A stretch of 10,782 nt of DNA from an uncultured bacterium (lineage in GTDB: Bacteria > Bacteroidota > Bacteroidia > Bacteroidales > Paludibacteraceae): NCBI GenBank assembly GCA_947074225.1, contig CAMTOX010000032.1, forward strand, positions 1 to 10,782, in the 5' to 3' direction. A model generated the notes under the pieces. The model saw nothing but the letters and a program-made list of their open reading frames with translations. It did not search any database and was not told where the DNA came from. The translations under genes were made by a program, and so were the position numbers. This document shows positions 1 to 6,933 of this stretch, piece by piece (the first letter of the stretch is position 1; each line of letters begins with the position of its first letter).

Positions 1-72
1 GCACGACGCATTAAACAGATAAAATTCCATATTAACCCATTAAAAGAGGAAGAGAATGAGAAATCGCAATAA
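1..72 (+). CDS. gldE: C-terminal end of a GldE-like membrane protein (partial)
   Basis: An open frame runs in from the left edge and stops with TAA at 70-72, giving 23 residues that begin ARRIKQIKFHINPLK and end in a charged tail (EEENEKSQ). The basic RRIKQIKF stretch fits the tail of CNNM/HlyC-CorC-type GldE proteins, but the fragment is too short to identify alone. The call rests mainly on position: gldE usually lies immediately upstream of gldD in Bacteroidota. The frame overlaps the gldD start by 17 bases, which suggests one mRNA and translational coupling. The 5' part lies outside the window. Confidence 0.55.
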   Translation, partial: ARRIKQIKFHINPLKEEENEKSQ

Positions 73-643
73 GATATTGTGTATAGTTGTTTTGATTGTT
101 TGCTGCTTACAAAGTTGTCGGGAGAGTGCTATACCAAAACCTTATGGTTATTTCAGAATCGATTTACCGCAAGCACAATATACCGAGAGTAACTTTGAGA
201 ACCTCTTCATGTACGACAAGTCGGTATATGGTGTTATTACACCTAGCAATGAACAGAGCGACAACTACGATATTTGGCGTAACATAGACTATCCTATGTG
301 GAATGCGCGCATACACCTAAGCTATAAAGAGATTACTCCCGAAGAGTTTCAAGAGATATCGGAAGAGTCGCGCACGCTAGCTTATAAGCACACCATACGT
401 GCCGATGCCATTAAAGAAGATTTCTTCTCTAATCCAGAATTAAACACCTATGCCATCTTTTATAGCATGAGTGGTAATTCTGCCTCTCAAGCACAATTCT
501 TTATTACCGATAGTGTAAAACACTTCTTAAGAGGTTCTTTATATTTCAACAACATACCTAATGCCGATTCTATTGCTCCTGTGAGCAGATTTATTGAAGA
601 AGATATGCGTAGAATGGTGGAAACCATTGAATGGAATAAGTAA
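56..643 (+). CDS. gldD: GldD-family lipoprotein
   Basis: 195-residue predicted lipoprotein. A basic N-terminus and hydrophobic core (residues 7-18) lead to a lipobox LQSC with the lipidated Cys at 21, so the mature protein should be membrane-anchored. Family hallmarks are PKPYGYFRIDLP at 27-38, ARIHLSYK at 84-91 and HFLRGSLYF at 156-164, and the length is close to full for the family. In gliding flavobacteria GldD is needed for motility. Many non-gliding Bacteroidales keep it and its role there is unknown. The ATG at 56 follows a purine-rich AGAGGAAGAG tract, one of the few Shine-Dalgarno-like sites here. It overlaps the upstream gldE-like gene and is followed after 26 bases by the phosphopantetheinyl transferase gene. 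Confidence 0.88.
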   Translation: MRNRNKILCIVVLIVCCLQSCRESAIPKPYGYFRIDLPQAQYTESNFENLFMYDKSVYGVITPSNEQSDNYDIWRNIDYPMWNARIHLSYKEITPEEFQEISEESRTLAYKHTIRADAIKEDFFSNPELNTYAIFYSMSGNSASQAQFFITDSVKHFLRGSLYFNNIPNADSIAPVSRFIEEDMRRMVETIEWNK

Positions 644-669
644 TACTAACACTTTAATACAGAAATACT

Positions 670-1299
670 ATGATAATTGAGCAGATACAAACAGAAAATG
701 GTGGCATTATTGCCCTATGGCACATTACAGAAAGCCGTGATGAATTACTTGAAATGCTAAACCTTGACCCTTTTATCATGGAACAGGCCTTCGCTTTCAG
801 CACTCTGAAAAGACAGTTAGAATTTCTTGCTGTGCGTGCCATGTATAAGGAGGTTACCGGAAAGATGCCATTAATTAGCTATAAAGAGAACAGAGTACCT
901 TATTTGGAAGGCAATAATGGTCAAATAAGTATTACACATACTGGCGCATATGCTGCTATATACCTACATCCTACTCTAAAAGTCGGTATAGACATTGAGC
1001 GTATTGGTGAGAAGGTTGTACGTGTAAAGAACCGTTTCTTATCCGATCAAGAGTTAGCTTCTATCGACGAGAGAAACGAGAAGACACACCTTACCATTTT
1101 ATGGGCTGCCAAAGAGGCCCTTTACAAAGTGATGCAACAAGAGACTGTCGACTTTAGAGAGTACCTACATATTGATCCTTTCACTCCATATTTACAAGAT
1201 ACCTTAAAGGCTAACGAAACCAAAAGTTCAGAGAATAAGAGCTATCAAATAGAGTATAAAGTATTCCCTGAATTTGTTCTCACATGGGTTTCTGAATAA
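670..1299 (+). CDS. Sfp-type 4'-phosphopantetheinyl transferase
   Basis: 209-residue cytoplasmic enzyme predicted to move the 4'-phosphopantetheine arm of CoA onto a conserved Ser of acyl or peptidyl carrier proteins. The Mg/CoA motif VGIDIE lies at 105-110 (D108 and E110 are the likely metal ligands), followed by the FLSDQEL segment at 123-129, and WAAKEALYK at 145-153 carries the conserved E149 and K153. ISITHTG at 87-92 matches the usual substrate-binding stretch ahead of these motifs, and RQLEFLAVRAMYKEV near 48-62 is the typical N-terminal lobe signature. Length suits the Sfp type rather than the shorter AcpS type. No clear Shine-Dalgarno precedes the ATG. It lies 26 bases after gldD and 4 bases before the GGGPS-like gene. 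Whether its target is the fatty acid ACP or another carrier cannot be read from this window. Confidence 0.9.
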   Translation: MIIEQIQTENGGIIALWHITESRDELLEMLNLDPFIMEQAFAFSTLKRQLEFLAVRAMYKEVTGKMPLISYKENRVPYLEGNNGQISITHTGAYAAIYLHPTLKVGIDIERIGEKVVRVKNRFLSDQELASIDERNEKTHLTILWAAKEALYKVMQQETVDFREYLHIDPFTPYLQDTLKANETKSSENKSYQIEYKVFPEFVLTWVSE

Positions 1300-1303
1300 T
1301 CTC

Positions 1304-2044
1304 ATGAATAATATTCTAGATCATATTAAAGAAGAGATAAAGCAACACACCAAACAAATTGCTCTATTGATTGACCCCGAGAAGTGTTCGGAAAGTTGTT
1401 TAAAGCGATATATAGAGAATATAGCCTTAGCACACCCGGACTATATCTTTGTAGGAGGAAGCCAGCTACAATATTCTGTAGAGGCCTGTGTAGAGCAGCT
1501 CAAGGCATGCAACATCCCTATTATTCTATTTCCTGGCAATGCCATGCAATTAGCAAACAATGCCGACGCTCTACTTCTACTCTCACTCTTATCGGGTAGA
1601 AATAGTGAATACTTAATTGGACAACATATTAAAGCGGCTTCTCAAATTAAAGAGAGTGGCATTGAAGTTATCCCAACGGGATACCTCCTTATAGACGGAG
1701 GCAATAGAACTGCCGTAGAGAGCGTCAGTCATACCGAGGCTATAGAGAGAGACCACCTTGAACTTGCTGTTAATACAGCCCTTGCAGGTGAGCTTTTAGG
1801 TATGAAGACTATCTATTTAGAAGCTGGCAGTGGTGCTAAAATGACTGTACCTACAGAGATGATAGAAAAGGTCAAAGAGAACATATCACTTCCTCTAATT
1901 GTGGGCGGAGGCATTAAGAGTACTGAGAAGATCCACGCCATTCTATCTGCAGGTGCCGATATCATTGTTATTGGGAACCACTTTGAAGAACACCCGGAAG
2001 ATATTGTTACTTTTTGTAACGTTGTTCATCAATTTAAAATGTAA
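1304..2044 (+). CDS. Geranylgeranylglyceryl phosphate synthase-like protein (GGGPS/PcrB family)
   Basis: 246-residue TIM-barrel prenyltransferase predicted to join a polyprenyl diphosphate to sn-glycerol 1-phosphate through an ether bond. Visible hallmarks: LIDPEK at 22-27 with Asp24, VGGSQ near 50-54, FPGN at 76-79, YLEAGSGA at 171-178, and the phosphate-binding loops VGGGIKS at 200-206 and GADIIVIGN at 217-225. Archaea use this reaction for membrane lipids; Bacteroidota carry a bacterial branch whose physiological product is poorly known. Prenyl chain length cannot be inferred by eye. An in-frame TTG at 1274 would extend the protein by 10 residues into the upstream gene, but the ATG at 1304, 4 bases after that gene's stop, is the better start and implies coupling. 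The gene ends just before a strong bidirectional terminator. Confidence 0.9.
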   Translation: MNNILDHIKEEIKQHTKQIALLIDPEKCSESCLKRYIENIALAHPDYIFVGGSQLQYSVEACVEQLKACNIPIILFPGNAMQLANNADALLLLSLLSGRNSEYLIGQHIKAASQIKESGIEVIPTGYLLIDGGNRTAVESVSHTEAIERDHLELAVNTALAGELLGMKTIYLEAGSGAKMTVPTEMIEKVKENISLPLIVGGGIKSTEKIHAILSAGADIIVIGNHFEEHPEDIVTFCNVVHQFKM

Positions 2045-2053
2045 GATGAAGAG

Positions 2054-2102
2054 ATATAATAAGAGCGGCAAACGTGAAATACGTTTGCCGCTCTTATTAT
2101 AT
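2054..2102. terminator. Bidirectional intrinsic terminator between GGGPS-like gene and panD
   Basis: A perfect 22-bp inverted repeat (2054-2075 with 2081-2102) encloses a 5-base GAAAT loop. The core is GC-rich (AGAGCGGCAAACGT) and the outer flanks are A/T, giving an A-run on one side and a T-run on the other. It lies 9 bases past the GGGPS-like stop and 12 bases past the panD stop on the opposite strand, so it can end both convergent transcripts. Confidence 0.92.
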
Positions 2103-2114
2103 TGAAAACTTCTA

Positions 2115-2468
2115 TTAATCCAGAAGTTTATTACTTGCTGTATCAGGGAATACAATAGCAGGTTTAAATTCTCGTGCTTCGTCCATCTCCATCCAGGTAT
2201 AGGCCATAATAATTACCACATCGCCAACAGAGACTAAATGTGCCGCAGCGCCATTTACACAAATCACCCCCGAACCACGCTCGCCTTTAATAACGTAGGT
2301 CTCAAAACGATTACCATTATTATTATCGACCACTTGAACACGTTCATTGGCAATGATATTGGCAGCGTCCATTAAATCTTCGTCAATAGTAATACTACCG
2401 ATATAATCTAGACAAGCTTCCGTTACAGTTACTCTATGAATCTTTGATTTTACTATATTTACCAACAT
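2115..2468 (-). CDS. panD: Aspartate 1-decarboxylase (pyruvoyl enzyme)
   Basis: 117 residues, the usual PanD length. The enzyme decarboxylates L-aspartate to beta-alanine for pantothenate synthesis. Self-processing occurs at a Gly-Ser bond, clearly present as Gly24-Ser25 in DYIGSITID; Ser25 becomes the pyruvoyl group. Other expected residues are Lys9 (KSKIHR), Arg54, Thr57 and the catalytic Tyr58 in [14 protein letters not shown], and the conserved VNGAAAHLV stretch near 74-82. It is the second gene after panC, with a 54-base gap holding a small hairpin, and needs no other promoter that I can see. It converges on the GGGPS-like gene at a shared terminator. All key residues are intact. Confidence 0.95.
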   Translation of the reverse strand: MLVNIVKSKIHRVTVTEACLDYIGSITIDEDLMDAANIIANERVQVVDNNNGNRFETYVIKGERGSGVICVNGAAAHLVSVGDVVIIMAYTWMEMDEAREFKPAIVFPDTASNKLLD

Positions 2469-2495
2469 AATCTTTAATACTATACTATGATTCTT

Positions 2496-2520
2496 CTCTC
2501 TAAGAACAGGCTTAAGAGAG
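2496..2520 (-). other. Small hairpin in the panC-panD gap
   Basis: CTCTC-TAAG (2496-2504) pairs with CTTA-GAGAG (2511-2520) around a 6-base loop, with one bulged A at 2515. It begins 2 bases past the panC stop. No U-run follows on the minus strand, so it looks like an intercistronic stability or processing element rather than a terminator. It could also be chance. Confidence 0.3.
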
Positions 2521-2522
2521 CA

Positions 2523-3374
2523 TTATTTAAAACGAATATTATCTATCAATCTCACGGCTCCGCAATGCACTGTTACACACCCTACAGCATAATCTGTCTC
2601 TTCCCATTTCTCAATCGGCTGAAGCGTGTTTCCATCTACAATAGAGTAATACTCTACCTTTAGCGTACCTTTACGTTCTATTGCTGCTATAGTAGCCGAA
2701 ACCAAGTCGTCTATTGGGCAGCTTGTGGCAAACTGTAGACTCTCATTCAGTACTGCATGGATATGAGCTGCCAAGGTTCTCTCTTCGGCACTCAAAAGCT
2801 CATTTCTACTACTACGTGCTAAGCCACTTGGTTCACGAACTATGGGGCATGCAATAATCTCTACTGGGAATTGCATGAGTGTTGTCATACGGCGTATGAT
2901 AGCCAACTGTTGAAAATCTTTCTCACCAAAATAGGCTCTATCGGGCTGTACAATAGTGAATAATTTAGATACTATTTGTACCACTCCATTAAAATGTCCT
3001 GGTCTAAACTTACCTTCCATCACCTCATCAAGTCCGCCAAAATCAAACTCAAAAGGTTGTGAGAGCTCTTGTGAGCTATATATTTCTGAGGCTTCAGGGG
3101 CAAAAAGAATAGAGCATCCTGCCGACTCAAGTAACTTTGCATCGGCCTCCAAGGTACGCGGATAGCGTTCAAGGTCGGTAGCATCATTAAATTGAGTTGG
3201 GTTTACAAATACACTGACAACACAAATATCATTCTCTGAAGCCGAACGTTGAACCAATGTAATGTGGCCTTGGTGTAGGGCTCCCATGGTTGGTACAAAA
3301 CCGATACTCTTGCCTTCGCACTTCAAAGATTTAATCTCGGCCAATAAAGCTTCTGTTTTGGTTATTATCTTCAT
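2523..3374 (-). CDS. panC: Pantothenate synthetase (pantoate--beta-alanine ligase)
   Basis: 283-residue cytoplasmic ligase that joins pantoate and beta-alanine with ATP to give pantothenate, the vitamin precursor of CoA. It has the nucleotidylyltransferase fold motifs: VPTMGALHQGH at 27-37 with the HxGH signature at 34-37, VFVNPTQF at 55-62, FRPGHFNGV at 123-131, FGEKDFQQL at 149-157 (the KMSKS-like region) and RSSRN at 187-191. Length is normal. An in-frame TTG at 3404 would add 10 residues, but it falls inside the likely -7 promoter box (3402-3409), so the ATG at 3374 is preferred. PanD, which supplies beta-alanine, follows in the same transcript. The pantoate-side genes panB and panE are not in the window. 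Confidence 0.95.
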   Translation of the reverse strand: MKIITKTEALLAEIKSLKCEGKSIGFVPTMGALHQGHITLVQRSASENDICVVSVFVNPTQFNDATDLERYPRTLEADAKLLESAGCSILFAPEASEIYSSQELSQPFEFDFGGLDEVMEGKFRPGHFNGVVQIVSKLFTIVQPDRAYFGEKDFQQLAIIRRMTTLMQFPVEIIACPIVREPSGLARSSRNELLSAEERTLAAHIHAVLNESLQFATSCPIDDLVSATIAAIERKGTLKVEYYSIVDGNTLQPIEKWEETDYAVGCVTVHCGAVRLIDNIRFK

Positions 3375-3401
3375 AAAATTAATACTATTATTAATGAGGG
3401 G

Positions 3402-3432
3402 CAAAGGTACTAATAAATATGTAATAGAGAAA
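3402..3432 (-). promoter_or_regulatory. Bacteroides-type promoter of panC-panD
   Basis: Reading the minus strand, TACCTTTG at 3409-3402 matches the -7 consensus TAnnTTTG exactly. TTTC at 3432-3429, 19 bases upstream, is a one-mismatch -33 box (consensus TTTG). Transcription would start near 3395, leaving a leader of about 20 bases before the ATG at 3374. Confidence 0.7.
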
Positions 3433-3464
3433 TAAAGCGTAGGTATTTAATCTGTTTTTACATA

Positions 3465-3494
3465 AGGAGTGCTCCTAAATAAAATTACGTAATT
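3465..3494. promoter_or_regulatory. Pair of short dyads upstream of the panC promoter
   Basis: AGGAG-TG-CTCCT (3465-3476) and the perfect 12-base palindrome AATTACGTAATT (3483-3494) lie about 30-60 bases upstream of the -33 box, between the panC promoter and the lptB terminator. Their spacing and symmetry would suit protein binding. No regulator or motif family is recognised. The rest of 3405-3563 holds no gene that I can see. Confidence 0.3.
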
Positions 3495-3563
3495 ACAATA
3501 ACTCACAGCAGAAATCTAATTACCATTTCGCAGCTCTTTATATGCCCATAGTTCATAAAACAT

Positions 3564-3599
3564 ACGAGGTCTATCTCTTAAAATAGAGATAGACCTCGT
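3564..3599 (-). terminator. Terminator after lptB
   Basis: A perfect 15-bp stem (3564-3578 with 3585-3599, arm ACGAGGTCTATCTCT) has a 6-base TAAAAT loop. It starts 18 bases past the lptB stop. On the minus strand the stem is followed by a T-containing tract (ATGTTTT), as expected of an intrinsic terminator ending the BFN-nupG-lptB transcript. Confidence 0.85.
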
Positions 3600-3617
3600 C
3601 TAAGAAGTTATATTCAA

Positions 3618-4376
3618 TTATTCGTTAGACCTTGTTTTCTTTTTCAATTCAAAGTCGCGTCCTAAATACTTTTCTCTCACCACAGGGTTAGCAGCCAAAT
3701 CTTCTGGTTTTCCTTGGAACAAAATACGTCCCTCGAACAGTAAATATGCTCTATCGGTAATAGAGAGTGTTTCGTCTACATTGTGGTCGGTTATTAATAT
3801 ACCAATATTACGATCTTTCAAATGCCAAACAATATCTTGAATATCTTGCACCGCAATAGGGTCTACTCCGGCAAAGGGTTCGTCAAGCATAATAAAACTA
3901 GGTTCTATGGCTAAACAACGGGCAATCTCTGTTCTGCGTCGTTCGCCTCCCGAGAGTCTATCGCCAATATTCTTGCGCACATGTTGCAAACGGAACTCCT
4001 CTATTAGGCTCTCCAGTTTCTCTTTCTGATACGCCTTAGGGAAGTTGGTCATCTCAAGTACAGCCTTGATATTATCCTCCACGCTTAATTTACGAAACAC
4101 TGAGGCCTCTTGTGCCAAATAACCTATCCCCGACTGTGCTCTGCGATACACCGGATAGTGTGTTATCTCCTGATCGTTCAAAAATATCTTCCCTTCATTT
4201 GGTGTCACTAATCCGGTAGTCATATAGAAAGTGGTGGTTTTACCGGCACCATTAGGACCTAACAGCCCCACAATTTCTCCCTGATGCACCTCAATAGACA
4301 CATCGTTCACCACAGTGCGCTTTCCATATGTTTTAAAAAGATGCTCTGTTCTGAGCACCATTCCTTGGTTCTCCAT
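3618..4376 (-). CDS. lptB: LPS export ABC transporter ATP-binding protein LptB
   Basis: 252-residue ATPase of the LptB2FG complex, which extracts lipopolysaccharide from the inner membrane and drives it along the Lpt bridge. ATPase motifs in order: Walker [10 protein letters not shown] at 40-48, Q-loop Gln89 in [14 protein letters not shown], signature LSGGE at 141-145, Walker B FIMLDE at 161-166, and H-loop His198 in TDHNV. The QEASVFRKL segment, with Phe94-Arg95 at the LptF/LptG coupling site, and the C-terminal [10 protein letters not shown] stretch set LptB apart from other ABC ATPases. Met6 is an alternative start. It is the last gene of a three-gene unit, 26 bases after nupG. The LptF/LptG permeases are not in the window. 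Confidence 0.93.
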   Translation of the reverse strand: MENQGMVLRTEHLFKTYGKRTVVNDVSIEVHQGEIVGLLGPNGAGKTTTFYMTTGLVTPNEGKIFLNDQEITHYPVYRRAQSGIGYLAQEASVFRKLSVEDNIKAVLEMTNFPKAYQKEKLESLIEEFRLQHVRKNIGDRLSGGERRRTEIARCLAIEPSFIMLDEPFAGVDPIAVQDIQDIVWHLKDRNIGILITDHNVDETLSITDRAYLLFEGRILFQGKPEDLAANPVVREKYLGRDFELKKKTRSNE

Positions 4377-4402
4377 AATTGGTTGTTAGAATATTATAGG
4401 AA

Positions 4403-5782
4403 TTAATGCGATACCTCTTGAACCGCATTAGGGTCATGTTTATATTTAAAGAAGATGGCGAAAAGCACCGTAACAACTAAGGCATATCCGGCAAAAATGA
4501 GCCAACTATGTTCCCAACCGCCTATAATAGCATTAGCACTATCAGGGGTAAAGAACTCATGAGCTACACCATTCACATCTACTGTTTCAAACACTCTTGG
4601 TTGTGAATATACATATTTATTCACTATAGCTTGAGCGCCTAAAGTACCTATAGTGGCACCAATACCATTAGTCATAATCATAAAGAGACCTTGTGCACTG
4701 GAACGTATTTTACTATCGGTTTCATTATTCACAAAGAGCGAGCCCGAGATATTGAAGAAGTCAAAGGCAATACCGTACACCACGCACGAAAGAATAAACA
4801 TCCACACTCCAGAACCTGGGTTACCAAATCCGAAGAGTGCAAAACGAAGCACCCAAGCAAACATGGCCATTATCATCACACGCTTAATACCAAAACGTTT
4901 CAAGAAGAATGGTATTAACAAGATGCAGAGTGTTTCCGAAATTTGAGATATAGATATCAACACATTAGCATTATGAGCACCAAAAGAGTCCCAATATTGG
5001 CGCACATTAATATATTCTGTAATAAACGGATTGGCAAAGGCATTTGTAATTTGAAGTGATATACCTAAAAGCATTGAGAAGATAAAGAAAAGAGCCATCT
5101 TCTTCTGTTTAAAGAGAGCAAAGGCTTTAAGTCCCAAAGCATCGACCAACGATTTCTTATCGTTTGTTTTATCAATCTTACATTGTGGCAGCGTGAAGCT
5201 ATAAATACCTAAGATAAGTCCTAGTACGGCACTAAAAATAAATTGATAGGCAGTATATTGAAAACGCTCGGGCGATTCTGTACTAATACCCAACCATCCA
5301 TTACTATTGATACATAGGAAATTCACTGCCACTTCGGCAAATATAAAACCTACAGTACCAAAAACACGTATTGGAGGGAAAGATTTCACCACATCTAACC
5401 CTTTAGTCTCGAGCGAGGAGTAGGCTACAGAGTTTGATAAGGCAATGGTAGGCATATAAAATGCTACGCTTATGGCATAGAATGTAAAGAGAGTAGAGAA
5501 TTCCGCTTCACTACCTGCTGTAATGCCATAGACTCCTGCAGCGCACATAAAGGCTGCAGCAATGAGGTGACAGATACCAAGCATACGTTGCGCTTGTACC
5601 CAACGGTCGGCAATAATACCTATAATAGCAGGCATAAAAAGCGATACAACACCTTGAATGGCGTAAAACCATCCGATTTGAGTTGCCATCCCTTGACGAG
5701 CTAAATAGGCACCCATTGAAATTAAATAAGCTCCCCACACGGCATATTGCAGGAAGTTCATGACAATTAGTCTAAAACGCAT
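4403..5782 (-). CDS. nupG: NupG-type nucleoside:H+ symporter (MFS)
   Basis: 459-residue inner-membrane protein of the major facilitator superfamily, nucleoside:H+ symporter family, predicted to import nucleosides with protons. About twelve hydrophobic segments are visible. Stretches strongly reminiscent of NupG/XapB are FLQYAVWGAYL near 10-20, FPPIRVFGTVGF at 135-146, FALFKQKKMALFFIFSMLLG at 221-240, SISQISETL at 277-285, YGIAFDFFNISGS at 336-348 and SAQGLFMIMTNG at 362-373, and it even shares the VSH C-terminus. A central loop (about 200-228) links the two six-helix halves. A periplasmic insert of roughly 390-420 differs from what I recall of the E. coli protein. It sits 26 bases from each neighbour in the operon. 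Substrate range cannot be told from sequence alone. Confidence 0.93.
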   Translation of the reverse strand: MRFRLIVMNFLQYAVWGAYLISMGAYLARQGMATQIGWFYAIQGVVSLFMPAIIGIIADRWVQAQRMLGICHLIAAAFMCAAGVYGITAGSEAEFSTLFTFYAISVAFYMPTIALSNSVAYSSLETKGLDVVKSFPPIRVFGTVGFIFAEVAVNFLCINSNGWLGISTESPERFQYTAYQFIFSAVLGLILGIYSFTLPQCKIDKTNDKKSLVDALGLKAFALFKQKKMALFFIFSMLLGISLQITNAFANPFITEYINVRQYWDSFGAHNANVLISISQISETLCILLIPFFLKRFGIKRVMIMAMFAWVLRFALFGFGNPGSGVWMFILSCVVYGIAFDFFNISGSLFVNNETDSKIRSSAQGLFMIMTNGIGATIGTLGAQAIVNKYVYSQPRVFETVDVNGVAHEFFTPDSANAIIGGWEHSWLIFAGYALVVTVLFAIFFKYKHDPNAVQEVSH

Positions 5783-5808
5783 ACTGTTTTTCTTTTAATA
5801 TTTTGGTA

Positions 5809-6399
5809 TTACTTTGATTCTTTGCTTTGGATGTCTAATGTTTCTGTAAACTCACCATTTATAGATTTCTCTGTTATAAGATCTCTAATCTTCGATGCGA
5901 ATTCATAATCCTCCTTAGCTACCGCTTTTTGTAGAAGCAGTTCTAAATCGTCTATCGAGAGTTGCTCCAAGTCCGGTTCTCTATCCTTTATTACTAAACG
6001 ACTCTGCACCGACTCTAACACGGCCTCTTCCACCACTATAGGAGCATCCATAGAGATTGCTACTGCCATGGCATCGGCAAGTCGGGAATCTACAGTCACC
6101 ATATTATCTCCTTGTTTAAAGATTAGGTAGGCATCGTAGACCTCATTCTCCATTCGGTAAATATAACACTCTTGCAGTTGAATATCGAACTGCAAACAGC
6201 AACTGGCAAAACTCTCATAAAGCATTGGGTGTAGTGCTGTAATATGGTGCATAGCCATCATAATAGCATTGGCATCGCGTTTACCCAACAACACTGGTAA
6301 GTGGCGTTTACCGCCTCTCTCTTTCATCAACAACAGATAAAACTTCTCGTCTTGTTCTGCCTCGGTTATCCCGATGACACGTAATGCTATCTTCGACAT
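5809..6399 (-). CDS. BFN/DUF151 domain protein with C-terminal UVR motif
   Basis: 196 residues. The N-terminal part (about 1-135) is a BFN (bifunctional nuclease, DUF151) domain: RHLPVLLGKRDANAI at 32-46 and VDSRLADAMAVAISMDAPIVV at 103-123 are its two signatures. A UVR (UvrB/UvrC-like) helical hairpin follows, LELLLQKAVAKEDYEFASKIRDLI at about 152-175, a common pairing in Bacteroidota. Some relatives have reported nuclease activity; the cellular role is not settled and I do not assign one. A GTG at 6432 would add 11 residues, but the ATG at 6399 begins directly at the domain and is preferred. It is first in a unit with nupG and lptB (26-base gaps) behind its own promoter. Confidence 0.88.
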   Translation of the reverse strand: MSKIALRVIGITEAEQDEKFYLLLMKERGGKRHLPVLLGKRDANAIMMAMHHITALHPMLYESFASCCLQFDIQLQECYIYRMENEVYDAYLIFKQGDNMVTVDSRLADAMAVAISMDAPIVVEEAVLESVQSRLVIKDREPDLEQLSIDDLELLLQKAVAKEDYEFASKIRDLITEKSINGEFTETLDIQSKESK

Positions 6400-6451
6400 C
6401 TTTTCTTGGTACTTACAGTATAGGATTTGCACCTAATCTGACAATTACTGA

Positions 6452-6481
6452 CAAAAGTAATCCTTTTTTAGAGAGTTGAAA
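6452..6481 (-). promoter_or_regulatory. Bacteroides-type promoter of the BFN-nupG-lptB unit
   Basis: On the minus strand TACTTTTG at 6459-6452 matches the -7 consensus TAnnTTTG. TTTC at 6481-6478, 18 bases upstream, is a one-mismatch -33 box. The start site would lie near 6445, giving a leader of about 45 bases before the ATG at 6399. Confidence 0.65.
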
Positions 6482-6843
6482 CGAAAAAAGAACAAAAAAA
6501 TCCAAATCATAGTATTTCAACCTCCATTAAATGACTATTACTATTTAATTCTCTCTAAAAAACTATCTATCGAGAATAATGCCAAACACCCTTTTAAATT
6601 CACAAAACAACTTAAAGGGATGCTCTTATTTATAATTTGTGGGTGTTTCAAAAGTTTATAACCAAATAACCTGATGAAAATTAATAGCAAGAGTAATTAC
6701 AAACATTTGGATAGAGAAGTCCACAAATGGTATGGATAGAGCCATATTAAATGAATCAAATAGCAATGCCATAAGTTGTTTAAAAGCATGCTTTAGGAAG
6801 TTCTTATGTCAATAACATCGTGATCAGCCTATCTATGAAAAAC
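6460..6843. other. Intergenic stretch with small repeats, no convincing gene
   Basis: About 380 AT-rich bases lie between the BFN promoter and the fabH terminator. Visible structure: a 12-base inverted repeat (6464-6475 and 6551-6562); an 8-bp outer pairing AAACACCC/GGGTGTTT (6584-6591 and 6641-6648) enclosing CCCTTT/AAAGGG; GGATAGAG twice near 6709 and 6733; and a 12-base palindrome AAAGCATGCTTT at 6783-6794. The only open frame over 60 codons uses a TTG start and has no recognisable motif. A 21-codon ATG frame begins at 6674. Neither is called as a gene. Confidence 0.6.
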
Positions 6844-6887
6844 AACCGATGCCTCATAAGATTGTAGAATCTTATGAGGCATCGGTT
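6844..6887 (-). terminator. Terminator after fabH
   Basis: A perfect 20-bp stem (6844-6863 with 6868-6887) has a 4-base GTAG loop; the arm starts AACCGATGCCTC. It lies 46 bases past the fabH stop, and on the minus strand it is followed by GTTTTTC. No plus-strand gene runs into it, so fabH is the transcript it ends. Confidence 0.88.
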
Positions 6888-6933
6888 ATATAAAGTTTGT
6901 TTCGTGCATCTGATAATGCACTTGCAAAGTCAA

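Noticed and set aside
1274..1303. TTG-start extension of the GGGPS-like protein by 10 residues
   Set aside because: It would overlap the upstream gene by 26 bases and adds no family sequence; an ATG at 1304 sits 4 bases after the upstream stop.
1444..1451. Exact -7 box TATCTTTG on the plus strand
   Set aside because: It lies inside the GGGPS-like coding region where it encodes conserved YIFV residues, and nothing downstream needs a promoter.
3375..3404. TTG-start extension of PanC
   Set aside because: The TTG falls inside the probable -7 promoter box and the family N-terminus begins at the ATG at 3374.
6400..6432. GTG-start extension of the BFN protein
   Set aside because: The added residues (MQILYCKYQEK) match nothing in the family, and an ATG at 6399 starts the domain directly.
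6584..6648. Nested AAACACCC/GGGTGTTT structure as a terminator
   Set aside because: The 49-base loop is only partly filled by CCCTTT/AAAGGG pairing, there is no U-run directly after it, and no gene ends there.
6476..6661. 61-codon plus-strand frame before fabH's terminator
   Set aside because: It has a TTG start, overlaps the BFN promoter region, has low-complexity lysine-rich composition and no motif, and no promoter or terminator belongs to it.
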